A DNA stretch of 64,000 bases from Streptomyces sp. WAC 01529 (GCF_003945545.1 NZ_CP029617.1:5689001-5753000); one strand, 5' to 3'. Shown: positions 8,159 to 18,628, counted from the first letter of the stretch. A program made the numbers and translations. Notes: generated from the letters alone by a model not told the origin.

Positions 8159-9550
8159 ATGAGCCGTTCCGCACACCCCGCAGGCCCCCGCCACGCCGAC
8201 GTCCTGACCGAGGGGCACTACACCGCACCGCCCACCGACCTCAACGCCCTGGACGCCAAGGTCTGGTCCCGCACCGTCACCCGCGGCCCCGAGGGCGTCG
8301 TCAGCATGGGCGGCATCGAAGTGACGCGCCTGGCCGAGGAGTTCGGCACCCCCGCGTACTTCGTCGACGAGGCCGACTTCCGCGCCCGCTGCCGCGCCTG
8401 GCGCGACGCCTTCGGCACCGGCGCCGACGTCTTCTACGCAGGCAAGGCGTTCCTGTCCCGGGCCGTCGTGCGGTGGCTGCACGAGGAAGGGCTCAACCTC
8501 GACGTGTGCAGCGGCGGCGAACTCGCCACCGCCCTCGCCGCCGGCATGCCCGCCGAGCGCATCGCCTTCCACGGCAACAACAAGACCGAGGACGAGATCC
8601 ACCGCGCGATCGAGGTCGGCGTCGGACGCGTCGTGCTCGACTCCTTCCAGGAGATCGTGCGCGTCTCGCACATCGCCGAGCGGCTCGGCAAGCGCCAGCG
8701 CGTGCAGATCCGCGTGACCGTGGGCGTCGAGGCACACACCCACGAGTTCATCGCCACCGCCCACGAGGACCAGAAGTTCGGCATCGCGCTGGCCGGGGGA
8801 GAGGCCGCGGAGGCCGTCCGGCGCGCCCTCAAGCTCGACGGGATCGAGCTGATCGGCATCCACTCGCACATCGGGTCGCAGATCTTCGACATGGCCGGCT
8901 TCGAGGTCTCCGCCCGGCGCGTGGTGCAGCTGCTCGCCGAGGTGCGCGACGAGCACGGCGTGGAGCTGCCGGAGATCGACCTCGGCGGCGGCCTCGGCAT
9001 CGCGTACACCTCGGACGACGACCCGTGCGAGCCGCACGAGATCGCCAAGGCGCTGAGCGAGATCGTCACGCGCGAGTGCGCCGCCGCCGGGCTGCGCACC
9101 CCCCGCATCTCCGTCGAGCCCGGGCGCGCCATCGTCGGCCCCACCGCCTTCACGCTCTACGAGGTCGGCACCATCAAGCCCCTCGAAGGGCTGCGTACGT
9201 ACGTCTCCGTCGACGGCGGCATGTCCGACAACATCCGCACCGCGCTCTACGACGCCGAATACTCCGTCGCCCTCGTCTCCCGCTCCTCCGACGCCGAGCC
9301 CATGCTGGTGCGCGTGGTCGGCAAGCACTGTGAGAGTGGTGACATCGTCGTACGCGACGCGTTCCTGCCCGCCGACCTGGCGCCCGGCGATCTGGTCGCC
9401 GTCCCCGCGACCGGTGCGTACTGCCGCTCGATGGCGAGCAACTACAACCACGCGCTGCGCCCGCCCGTGGTCGCCGTCGACAGCGGTGCGGCGCGGGTGA
9501 TCGTGCGGCGCGAGACGGAGGAAGATCTCCTGCGTCTCGACGTCGGATGA
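8159..9550 (+). CDS. lysA: Diaminopimelate decarboxylase
   Basis: 463 residues; PLP enzyme of fold type III that decarboxylates meso-diaminopimelate to L-lysine, the last step of the pathway. Visible marks are the Schiff-base lysine Lys96 in FYAGKAF, HGNNKTEDE, the HSHIGSQI segment, GGGLGIAY (phosphate binding), EPGRAIVG and the second-subunit motif CESGD. The length is usual for actinobacterial LysA, with a longer N-terminus than E. coli. It follows nrtL closely and precedes hom, grouping lysine and threonine branches of the aspartate family. Confidence 0.97.
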   Translation: MSRSAHPAGPRHADVLTEGHYTAPPTDLNALDAKVWSRTVTRGPEGVVSMGGIEVTRLAEEFGTPAYFVDEADFRARCRAWRDAFGTGADVFYAGKAFLSRAVVRWLHEEGLNLDVCSGGELATALAAGMPAERIAFHGNNKTEDEIHRAIEVGVGRVVLDSFQEIVRVSHIAERLGKRQRVQIRVTVGVEAHTHEFIATAHEDQKFGIALAGGEAAEAVRRALKLDGIELIGIHSHIGSQIFDMAGFEVSARRVVQLLAEVRDEHGVELPEIDLGGGLGIAYTSDDDPCEPHEIAKALSEIVTRECAAAGLRTPRISVEPGRAIVGPTAFTLYEVGTIKPLEGLRTYVSVDGGMSDNIRTALYDAEYSVALVSRSSDAEPMLVRVVGKHCESGDIVVRDAFLPADLAPGDLVAVPATGAYCRSMASNYNHALRPPVVAVDSGAARVIVRRETEEDLLRLDVG

Positions 9551-9644
9551 TGAAATAGATGTCTCAAGATCCGGACAATGGACAGAAACTCCGGTCCGGT
9601 GGGTGAGACTGGTCCCATCGTAGATGTATGAGAAGTGAGGTCGG

Positions 9645-10937
9645 ATGATGCGTACGCGTCCGCTGAAGGTGGCGCTGCTGGGCTGTGGGGTTGTCGGCTC
9701 AGAGGTGGCGCGCATCATGACGACGCACGCCGACGACCTCACAGCCAGGATCGGCGCCCCGGTGGAGCTCGCCGGGGTCGCCGTCCGCCGCCCCTCCAAG
9801 GTGCGCGAGGGCATCGACCCGTCCCTCGTCACCACCGACGCGACGGCACTGGTCAAGCGCGGCGACATCGACGTCGTCGTCGAGGTCATCGGCGGCATCG
9901 AGCCCGCGCGCGGGCTGATCACCACCGCCCTCGCCCACGGCGCCTCGGTCGTCTCCGCGAACAAGGCGCTCATCGCGCAGGACGGCGCCGCGCTGCACGA
10001 GGCCGCCGTCGAGCACGGCCGGGACCTCTACTACGAGGCCGCCGTCGCCGGCGCCATCCCGCTGATCCGGCCGCTGCGCGAGTCCCTGGCGGGCGACAAG
10101 GTCAACCGCGTACTCGGCATCGTGAACGGCACCACCAACTTCATCCTCGACGCCATGGACACCACCGGCGCCGGGTATCAGGAAGCGCTCGACGAGGCCA
10201 CCGCCCTCGGCTACGCGGAAGCGGACCCGACCGCCGACGTCGAGGGCTTCGACGCCGCCGCCAAGGCCGCGATCCTCGCCGGCATCGCCTTCCACACGCG
10301 CGTCCGCCTCGACGACGTGTACCGCGAGGGCATGACCGAGGTGACCGCCGCCGACTTCGCGTCCGCGAAGCGCATGGGCTGCACCATCAAGCTCCTCGCC
10401 ATCTGCGAGCGGGCCGCCGACGGCGGGTCCGTCACCGCGCGCGTGCATCCCGCGATGATCCCGCTCAGCCATCCGCTGGCATCGGTCCGCGAGGCGTACA
10501 ACGCCGTGTTCGTCGAGGCGGAGGCCGCGGGGCAGCTCATGTTCTACGGCCCCGGCGCCGGTGGCGCGCCCACCGCGTCCGCCGTCCTCGGCGACCTCGT
10601 CGCCGTCTGCCGCAACAAGCTCGCCGAGTCCACCGGACCCGGCGACTCCGCGTACACGCAGCTGCCCGTGGGCTCCATGGGCGAGGTCGTCACGCGCTAC
10701 CACATCAGCCTCGACGTGGCCGACAAGCCGGGCGTCCTCGCCCAGGTCGCGACGGTCTTCGCCGAGCACGGCGTATCGATCGATACGGTCCGTCAGACGG
10801 GCAAGGACGGCGAGGCCTCCCTCGTCGTCGTCACCCATCGCGCGCCCGACGCCGCCCTCACCGGCACCGTCGACGCGCTGCGCAGACTCGACACCGTGCG
10901 CGGTGTCGCCAGCATCATGCGGGTTGAAGGGGAGTAG
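9645..10937 (+). CDS. hom: Homoserine dehydrogenase
   Basis: 430 residues. The N-terminal NAD(P) domain begins VALLGCGVVGSEV, followed by SANKALIA, the dimerisation/catalytic part with GIVNGTTNFIL and ADPTADVEGFDAAAKAAIL (substrate and catalytic Asp/Lys), and a C-terminal ACT domain from about residue 350 (HISLDVADKPGVLAQVATVFAEHGVS), which in this class mediates threonine feedback. It reduces aspartate semialdehyde to homoserine. GAGG lies 7 bp before ATG 9645. The gap to thrC is 6 bp, so hom-thrC are one operon. Confidence 0.97.
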   Translation: MMRTRPLKVALLGCGVVGSEVARIMTTHADDLTARIGAPVELAGVAVRRPSKVREGIDPSLVTTDATALVKRGDIDVVVEVIGGIEPARGLITTALAHGASVVSANKALIAQDGAALHEAAVEHGRDLYYEAAVAGAIPLIRPLRESLAGDKVNRVLGIVNGTTNFILDAMDTTGAGYQEALDEATALGYAEADPTADVEGFDAAAKAAILAGIAFHTRVRLDDVYREGMTEVTAADFASAKRMGCTIKLLAICERAADGGSVTARVHPAMIPLSHPLASVREAYNAVFVEAEAAGQLMFYGPGAGGAPTASAVLGDLVAVCRNKLAESTGPGDSAYTQLPVGSMGEVVTRYHISLDVADKPGVLAQVATVFAEHGVSIDTVRQTGKDGEASLVVVTHRAPDAALTGTVDALRRLDTVRGVASIMRVEGE

Positions 10938-10943
10938 GCAGCA

Positions 10944-12002
10944 ATGACCCACCAGTGGCGCGGAATCATCGAGGAGTACCGGGAGCGCCTTCCGGTCTCG
11001 GCCACCACGCCGGTCGTGACGCTTCGCGAGGGCGGCACGCCGCTCGTACCCGCGCAGGTGCTCTCGGAGCGCACGGGCTGCGAGGTCCACCTCAAGGTCG
11101 AGGGCGCGAACCCGACGGGGTCCTTCAAGGACCGCGGCATGACCATGGCGATCACCAAGGCCAAGGAGGAGGGCGCCAAGGCCGTCATCTGCGCCTCCAC
11201 CGGCAACACGTCGGCGTCCGCCGCCGCCTACGCCGTCCGCGCGGGCATGGTCTGCGCGGTCCTCGTGCCGCAGGGCAAGATCGCGCTCGGCAAGATGGGC
11301 CAGGCGCTCGTCTACGGCTCGAAGATCCTCCAGGTCGACGGCAACTTCGACGACTGCCTGAACCTGGCGCGCGCCCTCTCCGAGAACTACCCGGTGGCGC
11401 TGGTCAACTCCGTCAACCCGTTCCGCATCGAGGGCCAGAAGACCGCCTCGTTCGAGATCGTGGACGCCCTCGGCGACGCCCCCGACATCCACGTCCTTCC
11501 CGTCGGTAACGCCGGCAACATCACGGCCTACTGGAAGGGCTACAAGGAGTACGCCGCCGACTCCATGTCGACGCGTACGCCCCGGATGTGGGGCTTCCAG
11601 GCCTCCGGTTCGGCGCCCATCGTGCGCGGCGAGGTCGTCAAGGACCCCTCGACGATCGCCACCGCGATTCGCATCGGCAACCCCGCCTCGTGGCAGTACG
11701 CCCTCGCCGCGCGCGACGAGTCGGGCGGCCTCATCGACGAGGTGACGGACCGTGAGATCCTGCGCGCCTACAAGCTGTTGGCGTCCCAGGAGGGCGTCTT
11801 CGTGGAGCCCGCGTCGGCCGCCTCGGTCGCCGGTCTGCTGAAGGCCGCCGAGCAGGGCAAGGTCGACCCGGGCCAGCGGATCGTCTGCACGGTCACGGGC
11901 AACGGCCTCAAGGACCCGGACTGGGCCGTCGCGGGCGCCCCGCAGCCGGTCACGGTCCCGGTCGACGCGGCCGTCGCGGCAGAACGCCTCGGTCTGGCCT
12001 AA
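10944..12002 (+). CDS. thrC: Threonine synthase
   Basis: 352 residues, the short PLP-dependent form found in actinobacteria. The PLP lysine is Lys62 in [21 protein letters not shown] and the glycine loop VGNAGNI bind substrate and phosphate. The enzyme converts O-phosphohomoserine to threonine. It starts 6 bp after hom with GGGGAG upstream. The following 243-bp gap suggests that thrB has its own promoter or a weaker link. Confidence 0.97.
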   Translation: MTHQWRGIIEEYRERLPVSATTPVVTLREGGTPLVPAQVLSERTGCEVHLKVEGANPTGSFKDRGMTMAITKAKEEGAKAVICASTGNTSASAAAYAVRAGMVCAVLVPQGKIALGKMGQALVYGSKILQVDGNFDDCLNLARALSENYPVALVNSVNPFRIEGQKTASFEIVDALGDAPDIHVLPVGNAGNITAYWKGYKEYAADSMSTRTPRMWGFQASGSAPIVRGEVVKDPSTIATAIRIGNPASWQYALAARDESGGLIDEVTDREILRAYKLLASQEGVFVEPASAASVAGLLKAAEQGKVDPGQRIVCTVTGNGLKDPDWAVAGAPQPVTVPVDAAVAAERLGLA

Positions 12003-12245
12003 CAGCGGGCAAAACCCGCGACTCCGTACAGGGGGTGGCACAGGGGGCTTACGACACGCATCGTGCGCCTCCTGTGCGCCCTATGTCGCCACAGAACCTT
12101 CCTTCGATAGGCTGTACCGAACCCGCCCCGCCGCATATGCCGCGGTGCCGCCGTTGTCCGCGGCCTTCGGGTGTCCCGTACATGTGGCACGTACCGAAAA
12201 ATACGCAGCCTCGAAAACACGCAGCTCAAGGAGAGTCATCGAGCG

Positions 12246-13163
12246 ATGGCCGGTCCAGCGTTCCGCGCCGCCGCCGTCCGGGTGCGCGTCCCCGCCACCA
12301 GCGCCAATCTCGGTCCGGGCTTCGACGCCCTGGGCCTGTCGCTGGGTCTGTACGACGACGTGGTCGTCCGGGTGGCCGACTCCGGCCTGAACATCGACAT
12401 CGCCGGGGAGGGCAGTGAGACGCTCGCCCGCGACGAGTCGCATCTGCTCGTACGCGCCCTGCGCACCGCCTTCGACCTGCTCGGCGGGCAGCCGCGCGGC
12501 CTGGAGATCGTCTGCGCCAACCGCATCCCGCACGGCCGCGGGCTCGGCTCGTCGTCCGCCGCCATCTGCGCGGGCATCGTCGCCGCCCGCGCCGTGACGA
12601 TAGGCGGCGAGGCCAGGCTCGACGACGCGGCGCTGCTCGAACTCGCCACCGAGATCGAGGGCCACCCCGACAACGTGGCGGCCTGTCTGCTCGGCGGTTT
12701 CACGCTCTCCTGGATGGACGGGGGAGCGGGGCGGGCGATCAGGATGGAGCCCGCCGATTCCATCGTTCCGGTGGTTTTCGTCCCCGGGAAGCCCATCCTC
12801 ACCGAGACGGCGCGCGGCCTGCTTCCGCGCACCGTCCCGCACGTCGACGCGGCCGCCAACGCGGGCCGGGCGGCGCTGCTCGTCGAGGCCCTGACCAGGC
12901 GCCCCGAGCTGCTGCTGCCCGCCACCGAGGACCGGCTGCACCAGGAGTACCGCGCCCCGGCCATGCCGGAGAGCGCCGCCCTGGTGGAGCGGCTGCGCGC
13001 CGACGGCGTGCCCGCGGTGATCTCCGGCGCGGGGCCCACGGTCCTCGCGCTGGCCGAAGACAGTGCGGCCGACAAGGTCGCACGACTGGCGGGAGAGGGC
13101 TGGGCGGCAAATCGCCTGGCACTCGATGCCAAGGGAGCGAGCGTGCTGCCGCTTGCGTCCTGA
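12246..13163 (+). CDS. thrB: Homoserine kinase
   Basis: 305 residues of the GHMP kinase superfamily, phosphorylating homoserine with ATP. Motifs: N-terminal VRVPATSANLGPGFDALG, ATP loop IPHGRGLGSSSAA, EIEGHPDNVA, and the C-terminal ISGAGPTVLAL. ATG 12246 is preferred because AAGGAG is 12 bp upstream and the length fits the family; the frame is open further up from 12171. The gap from thrC (12003-12245) holds a TAGGCT near 12109 that could be a -10 element, though no matching -35 is clear. Confidence 0.95.
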   Translation: MAGPAFRAAAVRVRVPATSANLGPGFDALGLSLGLYDDVVVRVADSGLNIDIAGEGSETLARDESHLLVRALRTAFDLLGGQPRGLEIVCANRIPHGRGLGSSSAAICAGIVAARAVTIGGEARLDDAALLELATEIEGHPDNVAACLLGGFTLSWMDGGAGRAIRMEPADSIVPVVFVPGKPILTETARGLLPRTVPHVDAAANAGRAALLVEALTRRPELLLPATEDRLHQEYRAPAMPESAALVERLRADGVPAVISGAGPTVLALAEDSAADKVARLAGEGWAANRLALDAKGASVLPLAS

Positions 13164-13551
13164 CGCGGTGAACACAGGGATTTCGGGGTGTCCCGATCCC
13201 GAGAGGGGGAATGTTTGTTGGATCCGGTAGTGTTAATCTCAAGTCTGCACCCGACCTCACCATGGCGAGGTGCTTTGTGTCCCCGTCCGGGACAACCATT
13301 CTTCCGGGAGCCTCCCAAACTGCTTCGTGCCCCGCACTGAGCGGTCCTGAGCACGCTCCGGAACCGGCGTGACCGAGCCGAGTGACACCGCACATCAGTG
13401 GCACCGCACCGGGAATCGCCATCACCAATGAATTCTTCCGCCTCGTTGGCGGACCACCGCCCCGGCACGGTCCATCCGCATAGGACCGCCGGACAGCACA
13501 ACCGGTCGCCGAGCCAGACAGGCCGACGTCCGCTCCAGGGAAGGACCCTTC
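13164..13551 (+). promoter_or_regulatory. Long 5' leader of rho
   Basis: A 388-bp region with no convincing gene separates thrB and rho. Its promoter candidate is at 13208-13234 (separate entry). If transcription starts there, the leader is about 310 nt, contains GTCCGGGAC-type small hairpins around 13282-13310 and could support the autoregulation that is common for rho genes (inference). Confidence 0.45.
13208..13234 (+). promoter_or_regulatory. Possible sigma-R-type promoter of rho
   Basis: GGAAT at 13208-13212 and GTT at 13232-13234 with 19 bases between them fit the sigma-R consensus GGAAT-N18/19-GTT. The -35 is preceded by GG as in good sites. Function is inferred from the pattern alone. 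Confidence 0.4.
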
Positions 13552-15621
13552 GTGAGCGACACCACCGATCTGATGGGCGTGACTGCCGACACGCCCGCCA
13601 CGGACGCCTCCGCGGCGCCTGCCACCGGTGCTTCGGCCGGGTCCCGGCGGCGCCGCGGCACCGGCCTCGAGGGCATGGTGCTGGCGGAACTGCAGCAGGT
13701 CGCCTCGGGCCTTGGGATCAAGGGAACCGGGCGCATGCGCAAGAGCCAGCTGATCGATGTCATCAAGGAGGCGCAGGCAGGGGGCGGAGCCCCGGCGAAG
13801 AGCACCGCGCCTGCCGCAGACGCCACCGAGACCAAGCCCAAGCGCCGGGCCACCTCGAAGGCCCGTACGGGCGAGGACACCGCGGAGAGCGCCGGCAAGC
13901 CGAGCAAGGCCGTCAAGGCGGAGAGCGCCGAGAGCGCCAAGGCCGAGAAGGCCCCCGCCCAGCAGCAGATCGACATCCCCGGTCAGCCCGCCAGCGACGA
14001 CCAGCCCGCCGGTGAGCGCCGCCGGCGCCGGGCCACCGCCGACGCGGGCAGCCCGGAGACCGTCACCGCCGAGGCGAAGGGCGAGTCCAGGGCCGAGGCC
14101 AAGGGCGACGCGTCCGAGGCCAAGGGCGACAAGGGCGGCGACGGCTCCGGCGGCGACAACGCCGACGGCCGCCGCGAACGCCGTGACCGCCAGGGCCGCG
14201 GCCGTGACCGCGACCGTGACCGCCGCGGCAACAAGGGCGACGACCAGCAGGGTGGCGGCCGCCCAGACCGCCAGGACCGTCAGGACCGGCAGGACCGTCA
14301 GCAGCAGGGTGGCGGCGGCCGTCAGGACCGCCAGGACCGCCAGCGTGACAACGGTCCGCAGGACGACGACGATTTCGAGGGTGGCCGCCGCGGCCGCCGG
14401 GGCCGTTACCGCGACCGCCGTGGCCGTCGTGGCCGCGACGAGCAGGGCTTCGGCAACGAGCCGCAGGTCTCCGACGACGACGTCCTGATCCCCGTCGCGG
14501 GCATCCTGGACATCCTCGACAACTACGCGTTCATCCGTACGTCGGGCTACCTCCCCGGCCCGAACGACGTGTACGTCTCGCTGGCCCAGGTCCGCAAGAA
14601 CGGTCTGCGCAAGGGCGACCACGTCACCGGCGCGGTCCGTCAGCCCAAGGACGGCGAGCGCCGCGAGAAGTTCAACGCGCTCGTGCGCCTCGACTCGGCG
14701 AACGGCATGGCGGCCGAATCCGGGCGCGGGCGGCCGGAGTTCAGCAAGCTGACGCCCCTTTACCCGCAGGACCGGCTCCGTCTGGAGACCGACCCGGGCG
14801 TGCTCACCACCCGCATCATCGACCTCGTCGCGCCCATCGGTAAGGGACAGCGCGGTCTGATCGTGGCCCCGCCGAAGACCGGCAAGACCATGATCATGCA
14901 GGCGATCGCCAACGCGATCACGGTGAACAACCCCGAGTGCCACCTGATGGTCGTCCTGGTCGACGAGCGTCCGGAAGAGGTCACCGACATGCAGCGGTCG
15001 GTCAAGGGCGAGGTCATCTCCTCGACCTTCGACCGCCCGGCCGAGGACCACACCACGGTTGCCGAGCTGGCCATCGAGCGCGCCAAGCGCCTCGTGGAGC
15101 TCGGTCACGACGTCGTCGTACTGCTCGACTCGATCACGCGTCTGGGCCGTGCGTACAACCTCGCGGCCCCGGCCTCCGGGCGCATCCTGTCCGGTGGTGT
15201 CGACTCGACCGCGCTCTACCCGCCGAAGCGCTTCTTCGGCGCCGCGCGCAACATCGAGGACGGCGGCTCGCTGACCATCCTCGCGACCGCGCTCGTCGAC
15301 ACCGGGTCCCGCATGGACGAGGTCATCTTCGAGGAGTTCAAGGGCACCGGCAACGCCGAGCTGAAGCTCGACCGCAAGCTCGCCGACAAGCGCATCTTCC
15401 CGGCGGTGGACGTGGACGCGTCCGGCACCCGCAAGGAAGAGATCCTGCTCGGCAGCGACGAGCTGGCCATCACCTGGAAGCTGCGCCGTGTGCTGCACGC
15501 GCTCGACCAGCAGCAGGCGATCGAGCTGCTCCTGGACAAGATGAAGCAGACGAAGTCGAACGCCGAGTTCCTGCTCCAGATCCAGAAGACCACGCCGACG
15601 CCGGGCAACGGCAACGACTGA
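13552..15621 (+). CDS. rho: Transcription termination factor Rho with disordered insertion
   Basis: 689 residues against about 420 in E. coli. The N-terminal Rho_N helix region ([33 protein letters not shown]) is followed by about 250 residues rich in Lys, Glu, Arg, Asp, Gln and Gly, with repeated DRQ units encoded near 14268-14345. The RNA-binding cold-shock-like domain begins [15 protein letters not shown]; then come the ATPase core with Walker A PPKTGKT near 14872, [12 protein letters not shown], the Q loop and R loop. Such insertions are typical of high-GC Gram-positive Rho and help RNA binding. The GTG start has AAGGA nine bases upstream. Confidence 0.97.
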   Translation: MSDTTDLMGVTADTPATDASAAPATGASAGSRRRRGTGLEGMVLAELQQVASGLGIKGTGRMRKSQLIDVIKEAQAGGGAPAKSTAPAADATETKPKRRATSKARTGEDTAESAGKPSKAVKAESAESAKAEKAPAQQQIDIPGQPASDDQPAGERRRRRATADAGSPETVTAEAKGESRAEAKGDASEAKGDKGGDGSGGDNADGRRERRDRQGRGRDRDRDRRGNKGDDQQGGGRPDRQDRQDRQDRQQQGGGGRQDRQDRQRDNGPQDDDDFEGGRRGRRGRYRDRRGRRGRDEQGFGNEPQVSDDDVLIPVAGILDILDNYAFIRTSGYLPGPNDVYVSLAQVRKNGLRKGDHVTGAVRQPKDGERREKFNALVRLDSANGMAAESGRGRPEFSKLTPLYPQDRLRLETDPGVLTTRIIDLVAPIGKGQRGLIVAPPKTGKTMIMQAIANAITVNNPECHLMVVLVDERPEEVTDMQRSVKGEVISSTFDRPAEDHTTVAELAIERAKRLVELGHDVVVLLDSITRLGRAYNLAAPASGRILSGGVDSTALYPPKRFFGAARNIEDGGSLTILATALVDTGSRMDEVIFEEFKGTGNAELKLDRKLADKRIFPAVDVDASGTRKEEILLGSDELAITWKLRRVLHALDQQQAIELLLDKMKQTKSNAEFLLQIQKTTPTPGNGND

Positions 15622-15654
15622 CCCGGCGCGGGCGCCTGGAACAAGGTGACCGAA

Positions 15655-15690
15655 AGGGGCCGGTCCCGTCATCCGACGGGGCCGGCCCCT
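15655..15690 (+). terminator. Intrinsic terminator after rho
   Basis: AGGGGCCGGTCCCGTC (15655-15670) pairs with GACGGGGCCGGCCCCT (15675-15690) with one T-G pair and a 4-nt loop, followed by TCCGTTT. It is 33 bp after the rho stop. Confidence 0.8.
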
Positions 15691-15871
15691 TCCGTTTCAT
15701 CGAGACCTTGGCCACACGTCTAAGAGATTCTCACGCTTCCCGACGGCAGTGCGGTCCGGTACGAAATCGCTGGTGAAGGCCGCAAAAGGGCGCGCCGTGC
15801 GCACGCTGCGCAGCGATCGGACCCCGGGGCGTGCACAGGGCGTCGTGCAACCCTTCTTTCGGATTTCCCGT

Positions 15872-15900
15872 CTGACAAGTGACGGAAAGCCCCACATAAC
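15872..15900 (+). promoter_or_regulatory. Possible promoter of the LCP gene
   Basis: CTGACA (15872-15877) and CATAAC (15895-15900) are spaced by 17 bp, resembling a vegetative promoter with a weak -10. It lies 40 bp before the ATG. Confidence 0.3.
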
Positions 15901-15939
15901 CCTGGAATCAGGGGGTACCGACCGAGAACCGAGGGACGC

Positions 15940-17052
15940 ATGACCGACGAGAGCAAGGCCGCCGCCGTGCGAAAGCGCGGCAGCCGCGGCCGCCGCCGCA
16001 AGCCGCGCGACAGGCGCAAGAAGGTGCTCGTCGTCTCCGCGTGGACCGCGGCCTCGGTGGCGGTCCTCGGCGGCACGGCCCTCGGCGTCGTGTACTACAA
16101 GCTCAACGGCAACATCAAGGGCGTCGACATCAACGCCGCGCTCGGCACCGACCGCCCCCGGGACATCGACAACGGCTCCCAGGACATCCTCGTCCTCGGC
16201 TCCGACTCCCGCTCCGGCAAGAACGCCAAGTACGGCAAGGACGAGGGCGCGGCCCGCTCCGACACGGCGATGATCGTGCACGTCTACAAGGGCCACAAGA
16301 AGGCCAGCGTCGTCTCCATACCCCGCGACACCCTGATATCCCGGCCCGAGTGCGCCACGGAGGACGGCAGGACCGATCCCGGCGGGCAGCGGCAGATGTT
16401 CAACACGGCGTACGAGGTCGGCGGCCCCGCCTGCGCCGTCAAGACCGTCGAGAAGATGTCCGGCATCAGGATGGACCACTACGTCGAGGTGGACTTCACG
16501 GGCTTCAAGAAGCTCATCGACACCCTCGGCGGCGTCGACATCACCACCAAGAAGGCCATCCGCGACAAGGACAGCCACCTCGACCTCGACGCGGGCACCC
16601 ACACCCTCGACGGCGAGCAGGCCCTCGGTCTGGTCCGCACCCGCCACGGCGTCGGCGACGGCAGCGATCTCGGCCGCATCCAGCTCCAGCAGGCCTTCAT
16701 CAAGGCCCTGCTCGACCAGGTCAAGGACGTCGGGCTCTTCAGCAGCTGGGACAAGCTCTACAACCTGGCGAACGACGCGACGAGCGCCATCACCACCGAC
16801 TCCGACCTGAACGACGTCAAGAGCCTCGCGAGCTTCGCGGGCGGCCTCAAGGGCATCGGCGCGGGCGACATGAAGATGGTCACGATGCCCATCCAGTACG
16901 ACCCCGCCGACCCCAACCGCGTCCTGCCCCTCGAAGAGGCCGACCAGGAGGTCTGGGACGCGCTCAGGGCTGACAAGCCCATCCCCAAGTCCGCCACCGA
17001 CAAGTCCGCGGGCGACAAGGGCGCCGTCGGCTCCGTCGTGAGCAGCGACTGA
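15940..17052 (+). CDS. LytR-CpsA-Psr (LCP) family cell-wall ligase
   Basis: 370 residues: a basic cytoplasmic start ([13 protein letters not shown]), one transmembrane segment at about residues 28-50, then the extracytoplasmic LCP domain. Characteristic pieces are [75 protein letters not shown] and the conserved Arg/Asp set that binds polyprenyl pyrophosphate. LCP enzymes transfer anionic or sugar polymers from lipid carriers to peptidoglycan. The C-terminus is a short Lys/Ser/Asp-rich tail. It is monocistronic between the rho terminator and rpmE. Confidence 0.93.
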   Translation: MTDESKAAAVRKRGSRGRRRKPRDRRKKVLVVSAWTAASVAVLGGTALGVVYYKLNGNIKGVDINAALGTDRPRDIDNGSQDILVLGSDSRSGKNAKYGKDEGAARSDTAMIVHVYKGHKKASVVSIPRDTLISRPECATEDGRTDPGGQRQMFNTAYEVGGPACAVKTVEKMSGIRMDHYVEVDFTGFKKLIDTLGGVDITTKKAIRDKDSHLDLDAGTHTLDGEQALGLVRTRHGVGDGSDLGRIQLQQAFIKALLDQVKDVGLFSSWDKLYNLANDATSAITTDSDLNDVKSLASFAGGLKGIGAGDMKMVTMPIQYDPADPNRVLPLEEADQEVWDALRADKPIPKSATDKSAGDKGAVGSVVSSD

Positions 17053-17071
17053 GCCCTCCGCCGACCCCCCA

Positions 17072-17097
17072 GGAATAGATCCCGGCCTCCCCCCGTT
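17072..17097 (+). promoter_or_regulatory. sigma-R-type promoter of rpmE
   Basis: GGAAT at 17072-17076 and GTT at 17095-17097 are separated by 18 bases, matching the sigma-R consensus. Streptomyces rpmE is a known target of sigma-R, the thiol-oxidative-stress sigma factor, which fits a ribosomal protein with zinc-binding cysteines. The leader to the TTG start is about 100 nt. Confidence 0.65.
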
Positions 17098-17200
17098 TTG
17101 GGAGATACGGCCGGTCCTGGCAGACTGGTACGTCGGCCCCGGTTCACGTACTCGCAATCCGCGCGTACGACCCGGTGCCCTCCCGAAACTAGGAGACACC

Positions 17201-17422
17201 TTGAAGCGCGACATTCACCCCGAGTACGTCGAGACCCAGGTCAGCTGCACCTGTGGCGCGTCGTTCACCACCCGGTCCACGATCTCCAGCGGCAACGTCC
17301 GCGCCGAGGTCTGCTCCGAGTGCCACCCGTTCTACACGGGCAAGCAGAAGATCCTCGACACCGGTGGCCGTGTGGCCCGCTTCGAGGCCCGCTTCGGCAA
17401 GGCCGCGGCTGCCAAGAAGTAG
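17201..17422 (+). CDS. rpmE: 50S ribosomal protein L31, zinc-binding form
   Basis: 73 residues. Cys16 and Cys18 in SCTCGAS and Cys37 and Cys40 in [13 protein letters not shown] identify the cysteine-containing (C+) L31, which holds one zinc ion on the large subunit. The start is TTG at 17201, supported by AGGAGA seven bases upstream; no better start exists. It is a single-gene unit closed by a strong terminator. Confidence 0.96.
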   Translation: MKRDIHPEYVETQVSCTCGASFTTRSTISSGNVRAEVCSECHPFYTGKQKILDTGGRVARFEARFGKAAAAKK

Positions 17423-17431
17423 CGAGCCACT

Positions 17432-17482
17432 GCGCCGGTCACCGGCCGCCCTCGGGAGGGGGTGGCCGGGACCGGCGCTTTT
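17432..17482 (+). terminator. Intrinsic terminator after rpmE
   Basis: GCGCCGGT near 17432 pairs with ACCGGCGC ending at 17478, with a second inner stem CCGGCC/GGCCGG. TTTT follows at 17479-17482. It is a classic hairpin 10 bp after the stop. Confidence 0.85.
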
Positions 17483-17551
17483 GCCGTCCCGCAGCCAATT
17501 CGCGTAGAACACCGCGCGTAGAACCCTCGCGTAGAAAACCAGGAGCCCCCG

Positions 17552-18628
17552 ATGTTCGAGGCGGTCGAGGAACTGATCGGCGAACACGCCGATCTCGAGA
17601 AGAAGCTCGCCGACCCGTCGGTCCACGCCGACCAGGCCAACGCGCGCAAGCTCAACAAGCGCTACGCCGAGCTGACCCCGATCGTCGCGACGTACCGCTC
17701 CTGGAAGCAGACCGGGGACGACATCGAGACCGCCCGCGAACTGGGCGCCGACGACCCCGAGTTCGCCGCCGAGGTCAAGGACCTGGAGCGCCGCCGCGAG
17801 GAGATCACCGAGAAGCTGCGGCTGCTGCTCGTGCCCCGGGACCCGTCCGACGACAAGGACGTCATCCTGGAGATCAAGGCGGGCGCGGGCGGCGACGAGT
17901 CCGCGCTCTTCGCCGGAGACCTGCTGCGCATGTATCTGCGGTACGCCGAGCGCGTCGGCTGGAAGACCGAGATCATCGACTCCACCGAGTCCGAGCTCGG
18001 CGGCTACAAGGACGTCCAGGTCGCCGTGAAGACCAAGGGCGGCCAGGGCGCCACCGAGCCCGGCCAGGGCGTCTGGGCCCGGCTGAAGTACGAGGGCGGC
18101 GTGCACCGCGTGCAGCGCGTGCCCTCCACCGAGTCGCAGGGCCGCATCCACACCTCCGCCGCCGGTGTCCTCGTGACGCCCGAGGCCGAGGAGATCGACG
18201 TCGAGATCCACGCGAACGACCTGCGCATCGACGTCTACCGCTCCTCCGGGCCCGGCGGCCAGTCCGTCAACACCACCGACTCCGCGGTGCGCATCACGCA
18301 CCTGCCCACCGGCGTCGTCGCCTCCTGCCAGAACGAGAAGAGCCAGCTCCAGAACAAGGAGCAGGCCATGCGCATCCTGCGCTCCAGGCTGCTCGCGGCG
18401 GCCCAGGAGGAAGCGGAGAGCAAGGCCGCGGACGCCCGCCGCAGCCAGGTCCGCACGGTCGACCGCTCCGAGAAGATCCGGACGTACAACTACCCGGAAA
18501 ACCGGATCTCGGACCACCGCGTCGGCTTCAAGGCGTACAACTTGGACCAGGTGCTCGACGGCGAACTCGACGCGGTCATCCAGGCCTGCGTCGACGCGGA
18601 CTCCGCGGCCAAGCTCGCCGCGGCCTGA
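17552..18628 (+). CDS. prfA: Peptide chain release factor 1
   Basis: 358 residues. The catalytic GGQ is at residues 235-237 in [10 protein letters not shown]; the stop-codon recognition tripeptide region reads [13 protein letters not shown], i.e. PST at 191-193 where most RF1 have PAT or PVT. The N-terminal helical domain and the C-terminal [14 protein letters not shown] are standard. It recognises UAA and UAG and hydrolyses peptidyl-tRNA. prmC, which methylates the GGQ glutamine, follows 38 bp downstream, so the modifier and its target are in one transcript. CAGGAG precedes the ATG. Confidence 0.97.
   Translation: MFEAVEELIGEHADLEKKLADPSVHADQANARKLNKRYAELTPIVATYRSWKQTGDDIETARELGADDPEFAAEVKDLERRREEITEKLRLLLVPRDPSDDKDVILEIKAGAGGDESALFAGDLLRMYLRYAERVGWKTEIIDSTESELGGYKDVQVAVKTKGGQGATEPGQGVWARLKYEGGVHRVQRVPSTESQGRIHTSAAGVLVTPEAEEIDVEIHANDLRIDVYRSSGPGGQSVNTTDSAVRITHLPTGVVASCQNEKSQLQNKEQAMRILRSRLLAAAQEEAESKAADARRSQVRTVDRSEKIRTYNYPENRISDHRVGFKAYNLDQVLDGELDAVIQACVDADSAAKLAAA

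Noticed and set aside
9624-9638. Short leader peptide (ATG-TAT-GAG-AAG-TGA) before hom as an attenuator
   Set aside because: It has no Thr or Ile codons and no alternative hairpins, so attenuation by threonine supply is not supported.
14268-14345. Repeated CAGGACCG units as a non-coding repeat
   Set aside because: They lie in frame within rho and encode the DRQ repeats of the disordered region.
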